From Flavobacteriales bacterium (GTDB taxonomy: Bacteria > Bacteroidota > Bacteroidia > Flavobacteriales_D > CAJJDF01), in assembly GCA_020630395.1 (NCBI GenBank), contig JAHDBM010000001.1, forward strand, positions 99,141 through 131,454: a stretch of DNA of 32,314 bases. Direction: 5' to 3'. The position numbers and the translations under genes were made by a program. Positions 25,357-32,314 of the stretch are shown piece after piece. The notes beneath the pieces were generated by a model. It saw nothing but the letters and a program-made list of their open reading frames with translations. It searched no databases and was not told the DNA's origin. Numbering within the stretch: position 1 is the stretch's first letter; each line of letters starts with the position of its first letter.

Positions 25357-25653
25357 TTACTTTACAGCAACTTTAGATTTTACTCCTTCAGTAAACACTT
25401 TTGCTGGTTTAAATGCAGGAATGTTGTGTGCAGGAATTTGAACTGCAGTATTTTTTGAAATGTTTCTTCCAATTTTAGATGCTCTTGTTTTTACAACAAA
25501 GCTGCCAAAACCTCTTAAGTAAACATTTTCTCCTTTTTCAAGAGAATTTTTTACTGATTTCATAAACGTTTCAATAGTAGTTAATACTATTGCTTTTTCA
25601 ATTCCTGTTTTGTAGGCGATTTGCTCTACTAAATCTGCTTTTGTCATTTTCAT
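25357..25653 (-). CDS. HU-family DNA-binding protein
   Basis: The 98-residue protein is a normal-sized HU/IHF-like histone-like protein: MTKADLVEQIAYKTGIEKA at the start, then ENVYLRGFGSFVVKTRASKIGRN-type beta arms, and IPAHNIPAFKPAKVF with the arm-tip proline region. It should bind DNA as a dimer and bend it. Two Met codons are possible (residue 1 at 25653 or residue 3 at 25647); both sit directly before the conserved TKADLV. It is monocistronic, ended by the 32-bp palindrome, and has an exact TAnnTTTG element 40-50 bp upstream. Confidence 0.96.
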   Translation of the reverse strand: MKMTKADLVEQIAYKTGIEKAIVLTTIETFMKSVKNSLEKGENVYLRGFGSFVVKTRASKIGRNISKNTAVQIPAHNIPAFKPAKVFTEGVKSKVAVK

Positions 25654-25693
25654 AATTTGCTTTTAATGAATGTTTCTATTTGTTCTACTACAT

Positions 25694-25701
25694 CAAATTT
25701 A
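25694..25701 (-). promoter_or_regulatory. Candidate promoter -7 element of the HU gene
   Basis: The minus strand reads TAAATTTG here, an exact match to TAnnTTTG, 41 bp before the HU start. A TTG at -33 is not seen, so the upstream half is weak. Confidence 0.45.
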
Positions 25702-25776
25702 AGTTAAGTTATTGAATTAGAGGGGTAATAGATTCATTAAATGATGTTAAAATTTTGTTAACCAAAAGATTAAACA

Positions 25777-25807
25777 CTTGAATAGCCCATCTTTAAAGCT
25801 ATTCAAG
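25777..25807 (-). terminator. Possible terminator of the metK-lipoprotein operon
   Basis: A perfect 10-bp stem (CTTGAATAGC with GCTATTCAAG) encloses an 11-base loop about 75 bp past the stop of the unknown lipoprotein gene. On the minus strand it is followed by TGTTTAATCTTTTGG, a broken U run. It would end transcription from metK; the U run is imperfect. Confidence 0.5.
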
Positions 25808-25881
25808 AGAAACAAACAAATGTTATTATTGACTTAATAATATATATTCATGTTAAAGCCAGTCGATTAACAAGGCATATA

Positions 25882-27252
25882 TTACAACATAGTGCTGCTT
25901 AAATCAATTGAAAAATGCCCAACAAAACAATGCCTTTCAAAAGATAATAACCAAACATGTAACATGTTTTTATTTTTATTATCGAAATGCAACATAGGTC
26001 CATCTATACCAATTGTGTGGCTATCTAACCAGTTATTATGTTCATCTAGTAAAAACCCATAATATGAACTTTCTAAATGAGGCTTTTTAACAATATTCTT
26101 GTAATTTGTATAAAATGAATGATTAGCAATCCCCATTGGCATTTGATACCCTCTATGAACATCAGTTATTGGCAAGATTGGTATATCACCTTTATTTAAT
26201 CCTCCAACTACAAGCGTAGTATTTCTGCTACCATCTGTAAAGTGAATCTCTAGTTCAAAACAATTGGTTTTAGCATTATTTAAGCTATGAATATTACGAA
26301 CAGTTGCTTTTTTTACAGAAGAAAACCTTCCTAATTCAGTTCTTCTAGGTTCTTTTTGGTTGTAAAAACCAGGTGAAGAAAATGTTGCAAAGGTTGTACT
26401 ATCAAATAGAAAACTATTAATTGTCTCATGTTCTTTTGGCACCAGTATATTAATTTCTTTCTTTTTTCTCTCACCTACTAATGGATAAAAATTCTCATTA
26501 TATGTTGTTATAGCTACGTTATACTCTTCTATAGGTTCTCTTAACTTATTAAGGGCTATTTTCTTAGATAATGGATCAACCCACTCTTCTAATTTTGGTC
26601 TATATTGTTCATATACCAAGTTATTTTTTTCTTCAAATAAAGATGCATATAATTCTTTGGGGAAATTAAACCAACCATGATAGCATGGTTTCGATTTACT
26701 ATTTTCTTCTGTATAAAAAATGAGTTCCCATAAATACGCATTAATACAGTTTCTTGCTAAATCAACCCTAGCAATAGTTTTACTTTCTAAATTACTCCCC
26801 TTTACTTTAAATTGATCTTGTTTAAAGTTTACTTGCATCCTATTCCACTCTTGATTAATGATGGCAATTTCAGTTAAATACTCATCATCTTTTATCCAAT
26901 TTGGCGCAGAAGGAATCCATTCTAATAACTTAATAGAATCGAATATAACAGTATCGCTTTTATCATTTCCTGGCAATACGCTTATAGAAAAATTATTCTC
27001 TTTATTCTTTTTAATTTGTACTGATGAATGGGAAAATTTCCCATCTAGAGATGATCTAATTGATACATCAGGATTATCGGGGTAATCATTATCGGTTAAT
27101 TCGGTTATATCTTCAACAAGATAAGTGGGTCTATTATTTGAAATTGACTCATTTCCTAATTCAACATATTCTTTAATACTGGTATCACATGAAAAAAGAA
27201 AAGGGATTGCACAGTATGCAATCCCTTTTACAAATTGTATTGGCTTTATCAT
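25882..27252 (-). CDS. Lipoprotein of unknown function downstream of metK
   Basis: I do not recognise this family. I start it at the ATG at 27252 (MIKPIQFVKG), one base after the upstream TAA; a TTG at 27261 would add three residues. The signal ends FLFSC, with Cys22 lipidated, and 456 residues in all. The mature part is mixed alpha/beta with few hydrophobic stretches. Distinct blocks are CYHGWFNFPKELYASLFEE, VYEQYRPKLEEWVDPLSKKI, GFYNQKEPRRTELGRFSSVK, a strand LEIHFTDGSRNTTLVVGGLN, and MLHVWLLSFERHCFVGHFSI at the end. Several Trp and His residues are conserved-looking but form no known motif. It is the last gene of an operon metK, DcrB-like lipoprotein, this gene, so it is probably outer-membrane or inner-membrane bound and faces the periplasm. 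Confidence 0.85.
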   Translation of the reverse strand: MIKPIQFVKGIAYCAIPFLFSCDTSIKEYVELGNESISNNRPTYLVEDITELTDNDYPDNPDVSIRSSLDGKFSHSSVQIKKNKENNFSISVLPGNDKSDTVIFDSIKLLEWIPSAPNWIKDDEYLTEIAIINQEWNRMQVNFKQDQFKVKGSNLESKTIARVDLARNCINAYLWELIFYTEENSKSKPCYHGWFNFPKELYASLFEEKNNLVYEQYRPKLEEWVDPLSKKIALNKLREPIEEYNVAITTYNENFYPLVGERKKKEINILVPKEHETINSFLFDSTTFATFSSPGFYNQKEPRRTELGRFSSVKKATVRNIHSLNNAKTNCFELEIHFTDGSRNTTLVVGGLNKGDIPILPITDVHRGYQMPMGIANHSFYTNYKNIVKKPHLESSYYGFLLDEHNNWLDSHTIGIDGPMLHFDNKNKNMLHVWLLSFERHCFVGHFSIDLSSTML

Positions 27253-27253
27253 G

Positions 27254-27850
27254 TTATTCAAACATAAATGAATTCGCTAATGCCTCGAATTGTGGTCTAA
27301 AATCTTCAAAAGTAGAAGTTAAAGCAGTACAATTAATTACATAACCTTTCCCTCCTTTTACTGCGAAATACACTAATACTTTTAAGTCAATTCCTTGAGA
27401 GGAATGCTTATATGCCATTTTCTTAAATGTCTCTCCGTTTATTTCAAGATTAACAGGCTCTTCAACAACCTCAAAACCTTGTAAATATAAATTGATGTTT
27501 TTTAAATTTGCATCATAATATTGAGATAAAGAATATCCTGGCGCAGATTCATTCACCATGTTTATATTTTCTTGGAACATATCAGCATCTCCATCTAAAG
27601 GACTCATAAAGAATACAGGAATATTCTCATAGTTTTCTTTAATTTCCCATCCATCATTATTTTTTACTGAGATACTTAAATCATCATTATAATAACGAGC
27701 TGGATCTTTTTCTTTTACCTCTGGCAACTCTTCTTTTACCTCATCTAATAAAGCAGATAACTGATCTTCTACATCTGATACTTCTGATGCTGATGGTCCT
27801 CCACATGATGCAAGCATTAAACCTGCAATAGCTACATAAATTAATTTCAT
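27254..27850 (-). CDS. Small lipoprotein, DcrB/PsbP-like fold
   Basis: The 198-residue product has a lipoprotein signal with lipobox LASC (Cys16), followed by GGPS and an acidic helix (EDQLSALLDEVKEELPEVKE). From about residue 52 on it shows the layout of DcrB/LpqN/PsbP-type proteins: YNDDLSISVKNNDGWEIKE, IPVFFMSPL, INMVNES, SLSQYYDANLKNI, then LEINGETFKKMAYKH, KVLVYFAVKGGKGYVINCTA and FRPQFEALANSF. This fold is common in small secreted proteins without a set function. It lies 15 bp after metK and ends one base before the next lipoprotein start, so all three share a transcript. Confidence 0.78.
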   Translation of the reverse strand: MKLIYVAIAGLMLASCGGPSASEVSDVEDQLSALLDEVKEELPEVKEKDPARYYNDDLSISVKNNDGWEIKENYENIPVFFMSPLDGDADMFQENINMVNESAPGYSLSQYYDANLKNINLYLQGFEVVEEPVNLEINGETFKKMAYKHSSQGIDLKVLVYFAVKGGKGYVINCTALTSTFEDFRPQFEALANSFMFE

Positions 27851-27865
27851 CTTTTTTGTTTTTGT

Positions 27866-29140
27866 TTATATACCGAAAGCTTTTTTTACATTATCTACAT
27901 AGTCTAATTTTTCCCATGTAAATGTTTCTACTTCCAATGTTTTTGTTTCTCCAGTTGGAGAAGAAAATGTAAGTGATTTTGTTTCTGGTGTTCTACCCAT
28001 GTGCCCATAAGCTGCAGTTTCACTGTAAATAGGTGTTCTTAATTTTAACCTCTCTTCTATAAAGTAAGGTCTCATATCAAATATTTCTTCAACCTTTTTA
28101 CTTATTTCTCCATCAGTTAAATCAACTTTGGCTGTACCATAAGTTTCTACGTTAATACTAGTTGGTTTTGCAACCCCAATAGCATAAGAAACTTGAACCA
28201 ATACTTCTTTACACAAACCAGCAGCAACAAGGTTTTTCGCTATATGTCTTGTAGCATAAGCACCAGATCTATCTACTTTAGAAGGATCTTTTCCAGAAAA
28301 TGCTCCTCCTCCGTGTGCTCCTTTTCCTCCATAAGTATCTACGATAATTTTTCTTCCTGTAAGTCCAGTATCTCCGTGAGGACCTCCTATAACGAAAGTA
28401 CCTGTTGGATTAATATGATATGTAATATCACTATTAAATAACGCTTGAATATTAGCTGGTAATTTTGCAATTACTCTTGGTATAAGAATTTCTATAATGT
28501 CTTGCTTAATTTTAGCTAGCATCTTATCATCATCAGCTTGCTTATTTCCTGTGCTAACAAAATCATCATGTTGTGTTGATACGACTATAGTATCTATTCT
28601 TACAGGAACATTATCATCAGAATATTCAATCGTGACCTGAGATTTTGCATCTGGTCTTAAATAATCTATTTGATCATTTTCTCTTCTTAGCTCTGCTAAT
28701 TCTTTTAACATTAAATGAGATAATTCTAATGCTAAAGGCATGTAGCTTTCTGTCTCATCAGTAGCATATCCAAACATCATTCCTTGATCTCCAGCTCCTT
28801 GCTCCTCCTTTGTCGCTCTATCTACTCCTTGATTAATATCGGCCGATTGTTCGTGAATTGCAGAAAAAACACCACATGAGCTTCCATCAAACATATATTC
28901 ACTTTTCGTGTAACCAATTTTATTAATTACATCTCTAGCAATTTTTTGTACATCTAGGTATGTATTCGATTTTACTTCGCCTGCCAAGACAACTTGACCT
29001 GTAGTAACCAATGTTTCACAGGCTACTTTTGAATCTTTATCGAAAGCTAAAAAGTTATCAATTAATGCATCTGAAATTTGATCAGCTACTTTATCAGGAT
29101 GTCCTTCAGAAACAGATTCAGAAGTAAATAAATATGACAT
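27866..29140 (-). CDS. metK: S-adenosylmethionine synthase
   Basis: The 424-residue enzyme is a full-length Met[12 protein letters not shown] near the start holds the ATP/methionine residues (His14, Asp16, Lys17), followed by [42 protein letters not shown], and [19 protein letters not shown], the P-loop-like triphosphate site. It makes S-adenosylmethionine from ATP and methionine as a tetramer in the cytoplasm. No SAM riboswitch is apparent: the leader predicted from the candidate promoter is only about 22 nt. Two lipoprotein genes follow on the same strand. Confidence 0.98.
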   Translation of the reverse strand: MSYLFTSESVSEGHPDKVADQISDALIDNFLAFDKDSKVACETLVTTGQVVLAGEVKSNTYLDVQKIARDVINKIGYTKSEYMFDGSSCGVFSAIHEQSADINQGVDRATKEEQGAGDQGMMFGYATDETESYMPLALELSHLMLKELAELRRENDQIDYLRPDAKSQVTIEYSDDNVPVRIDTIVVSTQHDDFVSTGNKQADDDKMLAKIKQDIIEILIPRVIAKLPANIQALFNSDITYHINPTGTFVIGGPHGDTGLTGRKIIVDTYGGKGAHGGGAFSGKDPSKVDRSGAYATRHIAKNLVAAGLCKEVLVQVSYAIGVAKPTSINVETYGTAKVDLTDGEISKKVEEIFDMRPYFIEERLKLRTPIYSETAAYGHMGRTPETKSLTFSSPTGETKTLEVETFTWEKLDYVDNVKKAFGI

Positions 29141-29168
29141 ATTATGTTGTTTGTAATGTTTTGCAGAA

Positions 29169-29199
29169 CGAAAATATCATTTTACTAAAAGTATATCAA
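29169..29199 (-). promoter_or_regulatory. metK: Probable sigma-A promoter of metK
   Basis: On the minus strand TTG (29199-29197) is followed after exactly 20 bp by TATTTTCG (29176-29169). Transcription would start near 29162, 22 nt before the ATG. The octamer and the spacing are the same as those found before tyrS. Confidence 0.55.
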
Positions 29200-29258
29200 T
29201 TAAATGACATGTTTTTTACACATATTTTATATTTTGAAGTCGATTAAAAAAACTTAGC

Positions 29259-29597
29259 ATGGCTTCATATTTAAAATTTCCATTCTCTAAAGCTACCGAA
29301 GATAAAATACGTAGTCTTATTACCGATATGGAGCAAGCCGAAAAAAAGAAAGTATATAGCAAAGATTTAGCAAAAGTGGTTAATTTATTAATAGACGAAG
29401 GAATGGACTATTATTTTATCAATACGCTAAAACGTCTTAAAATAAATGCTATCGTTAGAAAGCCTTTTGAGATAGGCATTAATACGTCTATAAAAGGCTT
29501 AAAAGTAGTCTCTCCCAAAATTTTTAGGACATTATCAGAGAAACAATTTGATGAAGTAATTGAAATAATGAAAGAAATGATTGTTGAGGAAGATTAA
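29259..29597 (+). CDS. Conserved-looking small protein of unknown function
   Basis: I do not recognise this 112-residue protein. It has no signal peptide or membrane helix and is predicted mostly helical, with balanced charge and a basic middle (YFINTLKRLKINAIVRKPFE) and an acidic end (EMIVEED). The start ATG at 29259 is the first in frame after a stop-rich region, and codon use resembles its neighbours, so it is probably a real gene. It is divergent from metK, with a 118-bp gap, and is followed by the repeat-bearing intergenic region. Confidence 0.7.
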   Translation: MASYLKFPFSKATEDKIRSLITDMEQAEKKKVYSKDLAKVVNLLIDEGMDYYFINTLKRLKINAIVRKPFEIGINTSIKGLKVVSPKIFRTLSEKQFDEVIEIMKEMIVEED

Positions 29598-29976
29598 TTT
29601 GAAGTTTGAGATTGCTTCATTTTCGTTTCTATTAATCTCGCAATTAAAGTTTTATTAGTTCATTTAATTTGTCTTTCTAATAAAAGAGCGTTATCAAGAT
29701 ACAACTACTAGTAAAGCGAAGTGATCTAATTATAAATTCGAGATAACTTCTAAATCATTCAACTAAAATATTATTGTTCCAAACTTAATTTCGAATCTAC
29801 TAATCTTCAGATCATCTCATCAATCGAGTTAAGAATGACAAGTTAAAAATATGATGTTTATAGCTAAATCAAAATATTTTGTCATAACAAAGACCCTTCA
29901 ACTCCGCTCAGGATGACAGTCATGCTGAGCGGAGTCGAAGCATAGTAAAAGAATCATTATGACGTTTTAAAATGGT
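29598..29976. other. 379-bp gene-free region with repeat remnants
   Basis: No open reading frame of credible length, tRNA or known RNA is visible. The region holds one well-kept palindromic repeat (29896-29940), a degenerate relative of its arm at about 29818-29840 (ending AAGAATGACA), and a segment at about 29608-29647 with ATTGC and GCAAT arms (GAGATTGCTTC, CTCGCAAT) that resembles another class of flavobacterial intergenic repeat known to me. The fragment AGCGAAGTGATCT at about 29717 may be a further piece. Confidence 0.55.
29896..29940. repeat. Palindromic interspersed repeat (ACTCCGCTCAGGATGAC type)
   Basis: Two 22-bp arms, 29896-29917 and 29919-29940, are inverted copies with only two mismatches and a single base between them. 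The core words ACTCCGCTCA and TGAGCGGAGT are far richer in G and C than the surroundings. Units with a GCTGAGCGGAGTCGAAG core are, from general knowledge, a frequent intergenic repeat in flavobacterial genomes. In RNA it would form a strong hairpin at the 3' side of the TrmH-like gene and may end its transcript. Confidence 0.75.
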
Positions 29977-30516
29977 TTAGCAATAGTTCTTCTTTTGTTT
30001 AAACAACTCCCACAATACTATTCCACAAGAAACGGATATATTTAACGAATGTTTAGTCCCTATTTGTGGAATTTCAATTACACCATCACATACCTCAACA
30101 ACTTCTTGTTGAACACCTTGTACTTCATTTCCCATTACAATAGCAATGGTTTCATCTTTTACTGTTAGTTTATCTAAAAAAGTAGATGATACTGTTTGTT
30201 CTACGCTATATACTAACACTCCTTGTTCCTTTAGCTCGTTAACCAATGCAACTGCATTTTCCTTGTATTCCCAGTCAATACTATCTGTTGCTCCTAATGC
30301 TGTTTTTTGAATTTCTCTATGAGGTGGTTGTGCAGTATACCCACATAAATATATTTTTTCAATGGCAAAAGCATCTGCAGTACGAAATACAGAACCAATA
30401 TTATTTAAGCTCCTAATATTATCTAAAACAATAATAACAGGTGTTTTAGGCTGTTCTTTAAATTCTTGAAGAGAGACCCTACTTAACTCTTTAATGCTTA
30501 ATTTTTGATATTTCAT
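29977..30516 (-). CDS. TrmH/SpoU-family RNA 2'-O-methyltransferase
   Basis: The 179-residue protein has the three SPOUT/SpoU motifs: motif 1 LNNIGSVFRTADAF with the catalytic-type Asn and Arg (about residues 38-51), motif 2 IAIVMGNEVQGV (about 125-136), and motif 3 IPQIGTKHSLNISVSCGIVLWE (about 149-170, with the usual M replaced by Q). It methylates ribose 2'-OH in tRNA or rRNA with S-adenosylmethionine through a trefoil knot. The short form without an extra N-terminal RNA-binding domain leaves the target open. Its ATG overlaps the pabB-like stop by 4 bp (ATGA). Confidence 0.92.
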   Translation of the reverse strand: MKYQKLSIKELSRVSLQEFKEQPKTPVIIVLDNIRSLNNIGSVFRTADAFAIEKIYLCGYTAQPPHREIQKTALGATDSIDWEYKENAVALVNELKEQGVLVYSVEQTVSSTFLDKLTVKDETIAIVMGNEVQGVQQEVVEVCDGVIEIPQIGTKHSLNISVSCGIVLWELFKQKKNYC

Positions 30517-31856
30517 TCTAATGCTTTTTTTAATGCTTCGGCTTTAAGTAAGGTTTCTTGATATTCATTTTCTATATTCGATTTTAACGTAATAGCTCCT
30601 CCTACCATAAATGAAGTTCTCTTTAACGCTCTATTGTATAAAATGGTTCTTATTAATACATTAAAATCAAAATCTCCATTTGGTTTAATATATCCTAAGG
30701 CACCTGAATAAACACCTCTCTTGGTCGATTCTAATTGGTCTATTATCTGCATTGCTTCATACTTAGGTGCGCCAGTCATACTCCCCATAGGGAAAGCATG
30801 TTTTATTACATCTAATGATGAACAACCTTTCTTTAATTGAGAGCTAACCGTAGAAATCATTTGATGAACTGTATCGAAAGAATATACCTTACATAATTCT
30901 TCAACTTTAACCGAACCTTTTGCAGCAGTTTTAGAAAGATCGTTTCGAACCAAATCTACAATCATAATGTTTTCTGATCGTTCTTTTGGGTCATTAGCTA
31001 ATTTGTTTTTTATTTCCTCATCTTCTTTAGAGTCTTTTCCTCTCTTTGCGGTACCTTTAATGGGCTGAGATATGATTTTATCTCCTTCTTTTTTTAAAAA
31101 TCGTTCTGGGCTACCACTTAATATAAACTGATCTTTATTCTTATAAAACGAAGAAAATGGAGCGTTTGTTAACTCATTTAGTTTTTTATAAACTTTATAT
31201 GGATTAATCTCGCAATTCTCGGCATAAAACTCATGACAATAATTCATTTCATAAATATCTCCAGCCTTTAAATGAGATTTTATTACTTGTAAATTCTTAA
31301 TGTAATCTTCTTTGGATACTCTTTGATTTAATCCCTGAGGGATATCTAATTCCCCGACTCTTGAGTTGAGTGGATAAATGTATTTAGATTTGATACCCAA
31401 TACCCTTGGATCGGGGTATTTAATTTGAAAACCACTTAATTTTTCTTGTTGCTTTTTAGTAGATATAATTGCTAAAAATTCAACTAAATCATCTTCATTA
31501 ACATAATGTATAACCTGATTATTTGGTGTTAATTCTAATACCAATTTGGGTATAAAGAAATGAGCTTCGTTTAATGAAACAAAATCTTGATTTGATGATG
31601 AAAGATTTGATTCTAATTGATTTTTGAGATCATAACCAAAGTATCCAAACACCCAATCTTTCTCATCTAAAAAAAGTTCTAAATCTTTAAAAATAGTATT
31701 GTGAGCATTTAATTCTCTTTTAACTCCTAACGCTAAATAAGAAATATTTTGTTCACTATTGCTATTTAAATAAGTAACAACTTTATAATGATTTTCTAAC
31801 TTCTCTAAATCAGCTAATGAAAAATGAAAATCTACTTTTTTAGTCTTTCTTACCAA
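30513..31856 (-). CDS. pabB: Aminodeoxychorismate synthase component I (PabB-like)
   Basis: The 447-residue protein is a chorismate-binding enzyme. The key segment QPIKGTAKRG has Lys267 at the place where TrpE has Ala, the hallmark of aminodeoxychorismate synthase, which forms a covalent intermediate with that lysine. Other signatures are ERSENIMIVDLVRNDLSK, FPMGSMTGAPK, YSGALGYI and NEYQETLLKAEA. The first 150 residues are less conserved. It makes 4-amino-4-deoxychorismate for folate; the glutamine amidotransferase partner and the lyase are not in view. It starts 6 bp after the DUF4384 gene and overlaps the methyltransferase gene by 4 bp. Confidence 0.88.
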   Translation of the reverse strand: MVRKTKKVDFHFSLADLEKLENHYKVVTYLNSNSEQNISYLALGVKRELNAHNTIFKDLELFLDEKDWVFGYFGYDLKNQLESNLSSSNQDFVSLNEAHFFIPKLVLELTPNNQVIHYVNEDDLVEFLAIISTKKQQEKLSGFQIKYPDPRVLGIKSKYIYPLNSRVGELDIPQGLNQRVSKEDYIKNLQVIKSHLKAGDIYEMNYCHEFYAENCEINPYKVYKKLNELTNAPFSSFYKNKDQFILSGSPERFLKKEGDKIISQPIKGTAKRGKDSKEDEEIKNKLANDPKERSENIMIVDLVRNDLSKTAAKGSVKVEELCKVYSFDTVHQMISTVSSQLKKGCSSLDVIKHAFPMGSMTGAPKYEAMQIIDQLESTKRGVYSGALGYIKPNGDFDFNVLIRTILYNRALKRTSFMVGGAITLKSNIENEYQETLLKAEALKKALE

Positions 31857-31862
31857 CTTTGA

Positions 31863-32314
31863 TTACTCTTTGTCTATTTCTAACACAACTGCCAGCATGT
31901 TTTTTCCTTTAGTATCACAGGAAACATTTACGGTCCCTCCAGTTGTACTAAAGCTTACATTTTTTATTGCTTCTGACTCAATAACTCTAGCAACCTTTTG
32001 CGCATAAGAACTACCAGATGCTTGTGATATTTTTTTATTTAACTCATTGTAATCAATTGGCTTTTTAGTTACCACAATGGTCATGTAATCTCTATTACCT
32101 ACTTCATCTGGTAATAATGAATGGTCTTTAGGGAATAATCTCGTTCCTGTGATCCCACAATAAGGTGAGTGTTTTGGGGTATAAGGGAATAGAACGTAAC
32201 TAGAGCCGTCAGTTTCTTGTCCGAACACATAAGTATAACACTCAATTGAATTAGTAGACTCAATTTTAAATTGTGTTCCTTTTTTTAATTTTTGTGTAGT
32301 TCTAAACGTAATAT
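31863..32314 (-). CDS. DUF4384 domain protein, C-terminal part (start beyond right edge)
   Basis: The reading frame is open from the right edge to the TAA at 31863, so the gene is cut at its 5' end. The visible 150 residues begin with a basic RTTQKLKKGTQFKI stretch and include CYTYVFGQETDGSSYVLFPY, KHSPYCGITGTRLFPKD, DEVGNRDYMTIVVTKKPIDY and an end rich in Val and Lys. The FGQETDG...LFPYTPKHSPYCG block is the signature I associate with DUF4384. In Bacteroidota this domain is often found in, or next to, proteins with caspase-like peptidases; whether one lies upstream cannot be seen. Internal GTG and ATG codons near 32230 are not the start. Confidence 0.82.
   Translation of the reverse strand, partial: ITFRTTQKLKKGTQFKIESTNSIECYTYVFGQETDGSSYVLFPYTPKHSPYCGITGTRLFPKDHSLLPDEVGNRDYMTIVVTKKPIDYNELNKKISQASGSSYAQKVARVIESEAIKNVSFSTTGGTVNVSCDTKGKNMLAVVLEIDKE

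Noticed and set aside
25654-25881. Small RNA or short gene between HU and the unknown lipoprotein
   Set aside because: Only a candidate promoter element and one hairpin are supported; no open frame or conserved RNA fold is visible.
29141-29258. SAM riboswitch before metK
   Set aside because: No conserved SAM-aptamer helices are visible, and the probable promoter leaves a leader of only about 22 nt.

Overview
The window is about 32 kb of AT-rich, tightly packed chromosome from a member of the Bacteroidota, most likely a marine flavobacterium-like organism. The evidence is lipoprotein signals ending in S/A-C followed by K, G or S, a carboxypeptidase-like regulatory domain joined to a TonB-receptor plug, a DUF4292 lipoprotein beside an EnvC-like protein, a reg_prop/Y_Y_Y hybrid histidine kinase, a DUF4384 protein, near-absence of GGAGG ribosome sites, and promoter -7 elements close to TAnnTTTG. 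The lineage is inferred from these families; no rRNA marker is present.

Left part (1-8917). A PHP-type metallohydrolase of the CehA/McbA kind runs off the left edge on the minus strand. Divergent from it is a compact trio: an exported plug-domain protein with no beta-barrel, an ECF sigma factor that starts inside its stop codon, and a membrane-anchored TPR protein placed like an anti-sigma factor. Next is an envelope operon: sugar-nucleotidyltransferase, TPR lipoprotein, DUF4292 lipoprotein, and an EnvC-like murein hydrolase activator whose LytM domain has lost metal ligands.

Middle (8937-20894). A DUF2585 membrane protein (minus) faces away from a lone MMPL/RND permease. Then comes a continuous plus-strand surface-polysaccharide operon: GT4 glycosyltransferase, two tandem FemAB-like acyltransferase paralogs, a polysaccharide deacetylase-like protein, a GT2 glycosyltransferase and an O-antigen ligase/polymerase. 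It ends with a 970-residue propeller histidine kinase that overlaps the ligase gene and has no response regulator beside it.

Right part (20901-32314). Mostly housekeeping genes on the minus strand: a PAP2-like membrane protein with rpoN, tyrS, an HU protein, and metK followed by two lipoproteins, one of unknown family. Then a TrmH/SpoU rRNA/tRNA methyltransferase and a pabB-like gene, and a DUF4384 protein cut by the right edge. On the plus strand here are an FGE-fold lipoprotein ending in a 32-bp perfect palindrome, and a 112-residue protein of unknown function. The only gene-free stretch above 300 bp (29598-29976) holds a palindromic interspersed repeat and what look like decayed relatives.

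No tRNA, rRNA, insertion sequence, CRISPR array or phage gene was recognised. The least explained items are the plug/sigma/TPR trio, the FemAB pair with its kinase-terminated polysaccharide operon, and the unknown lipoprotein downstream of metK.
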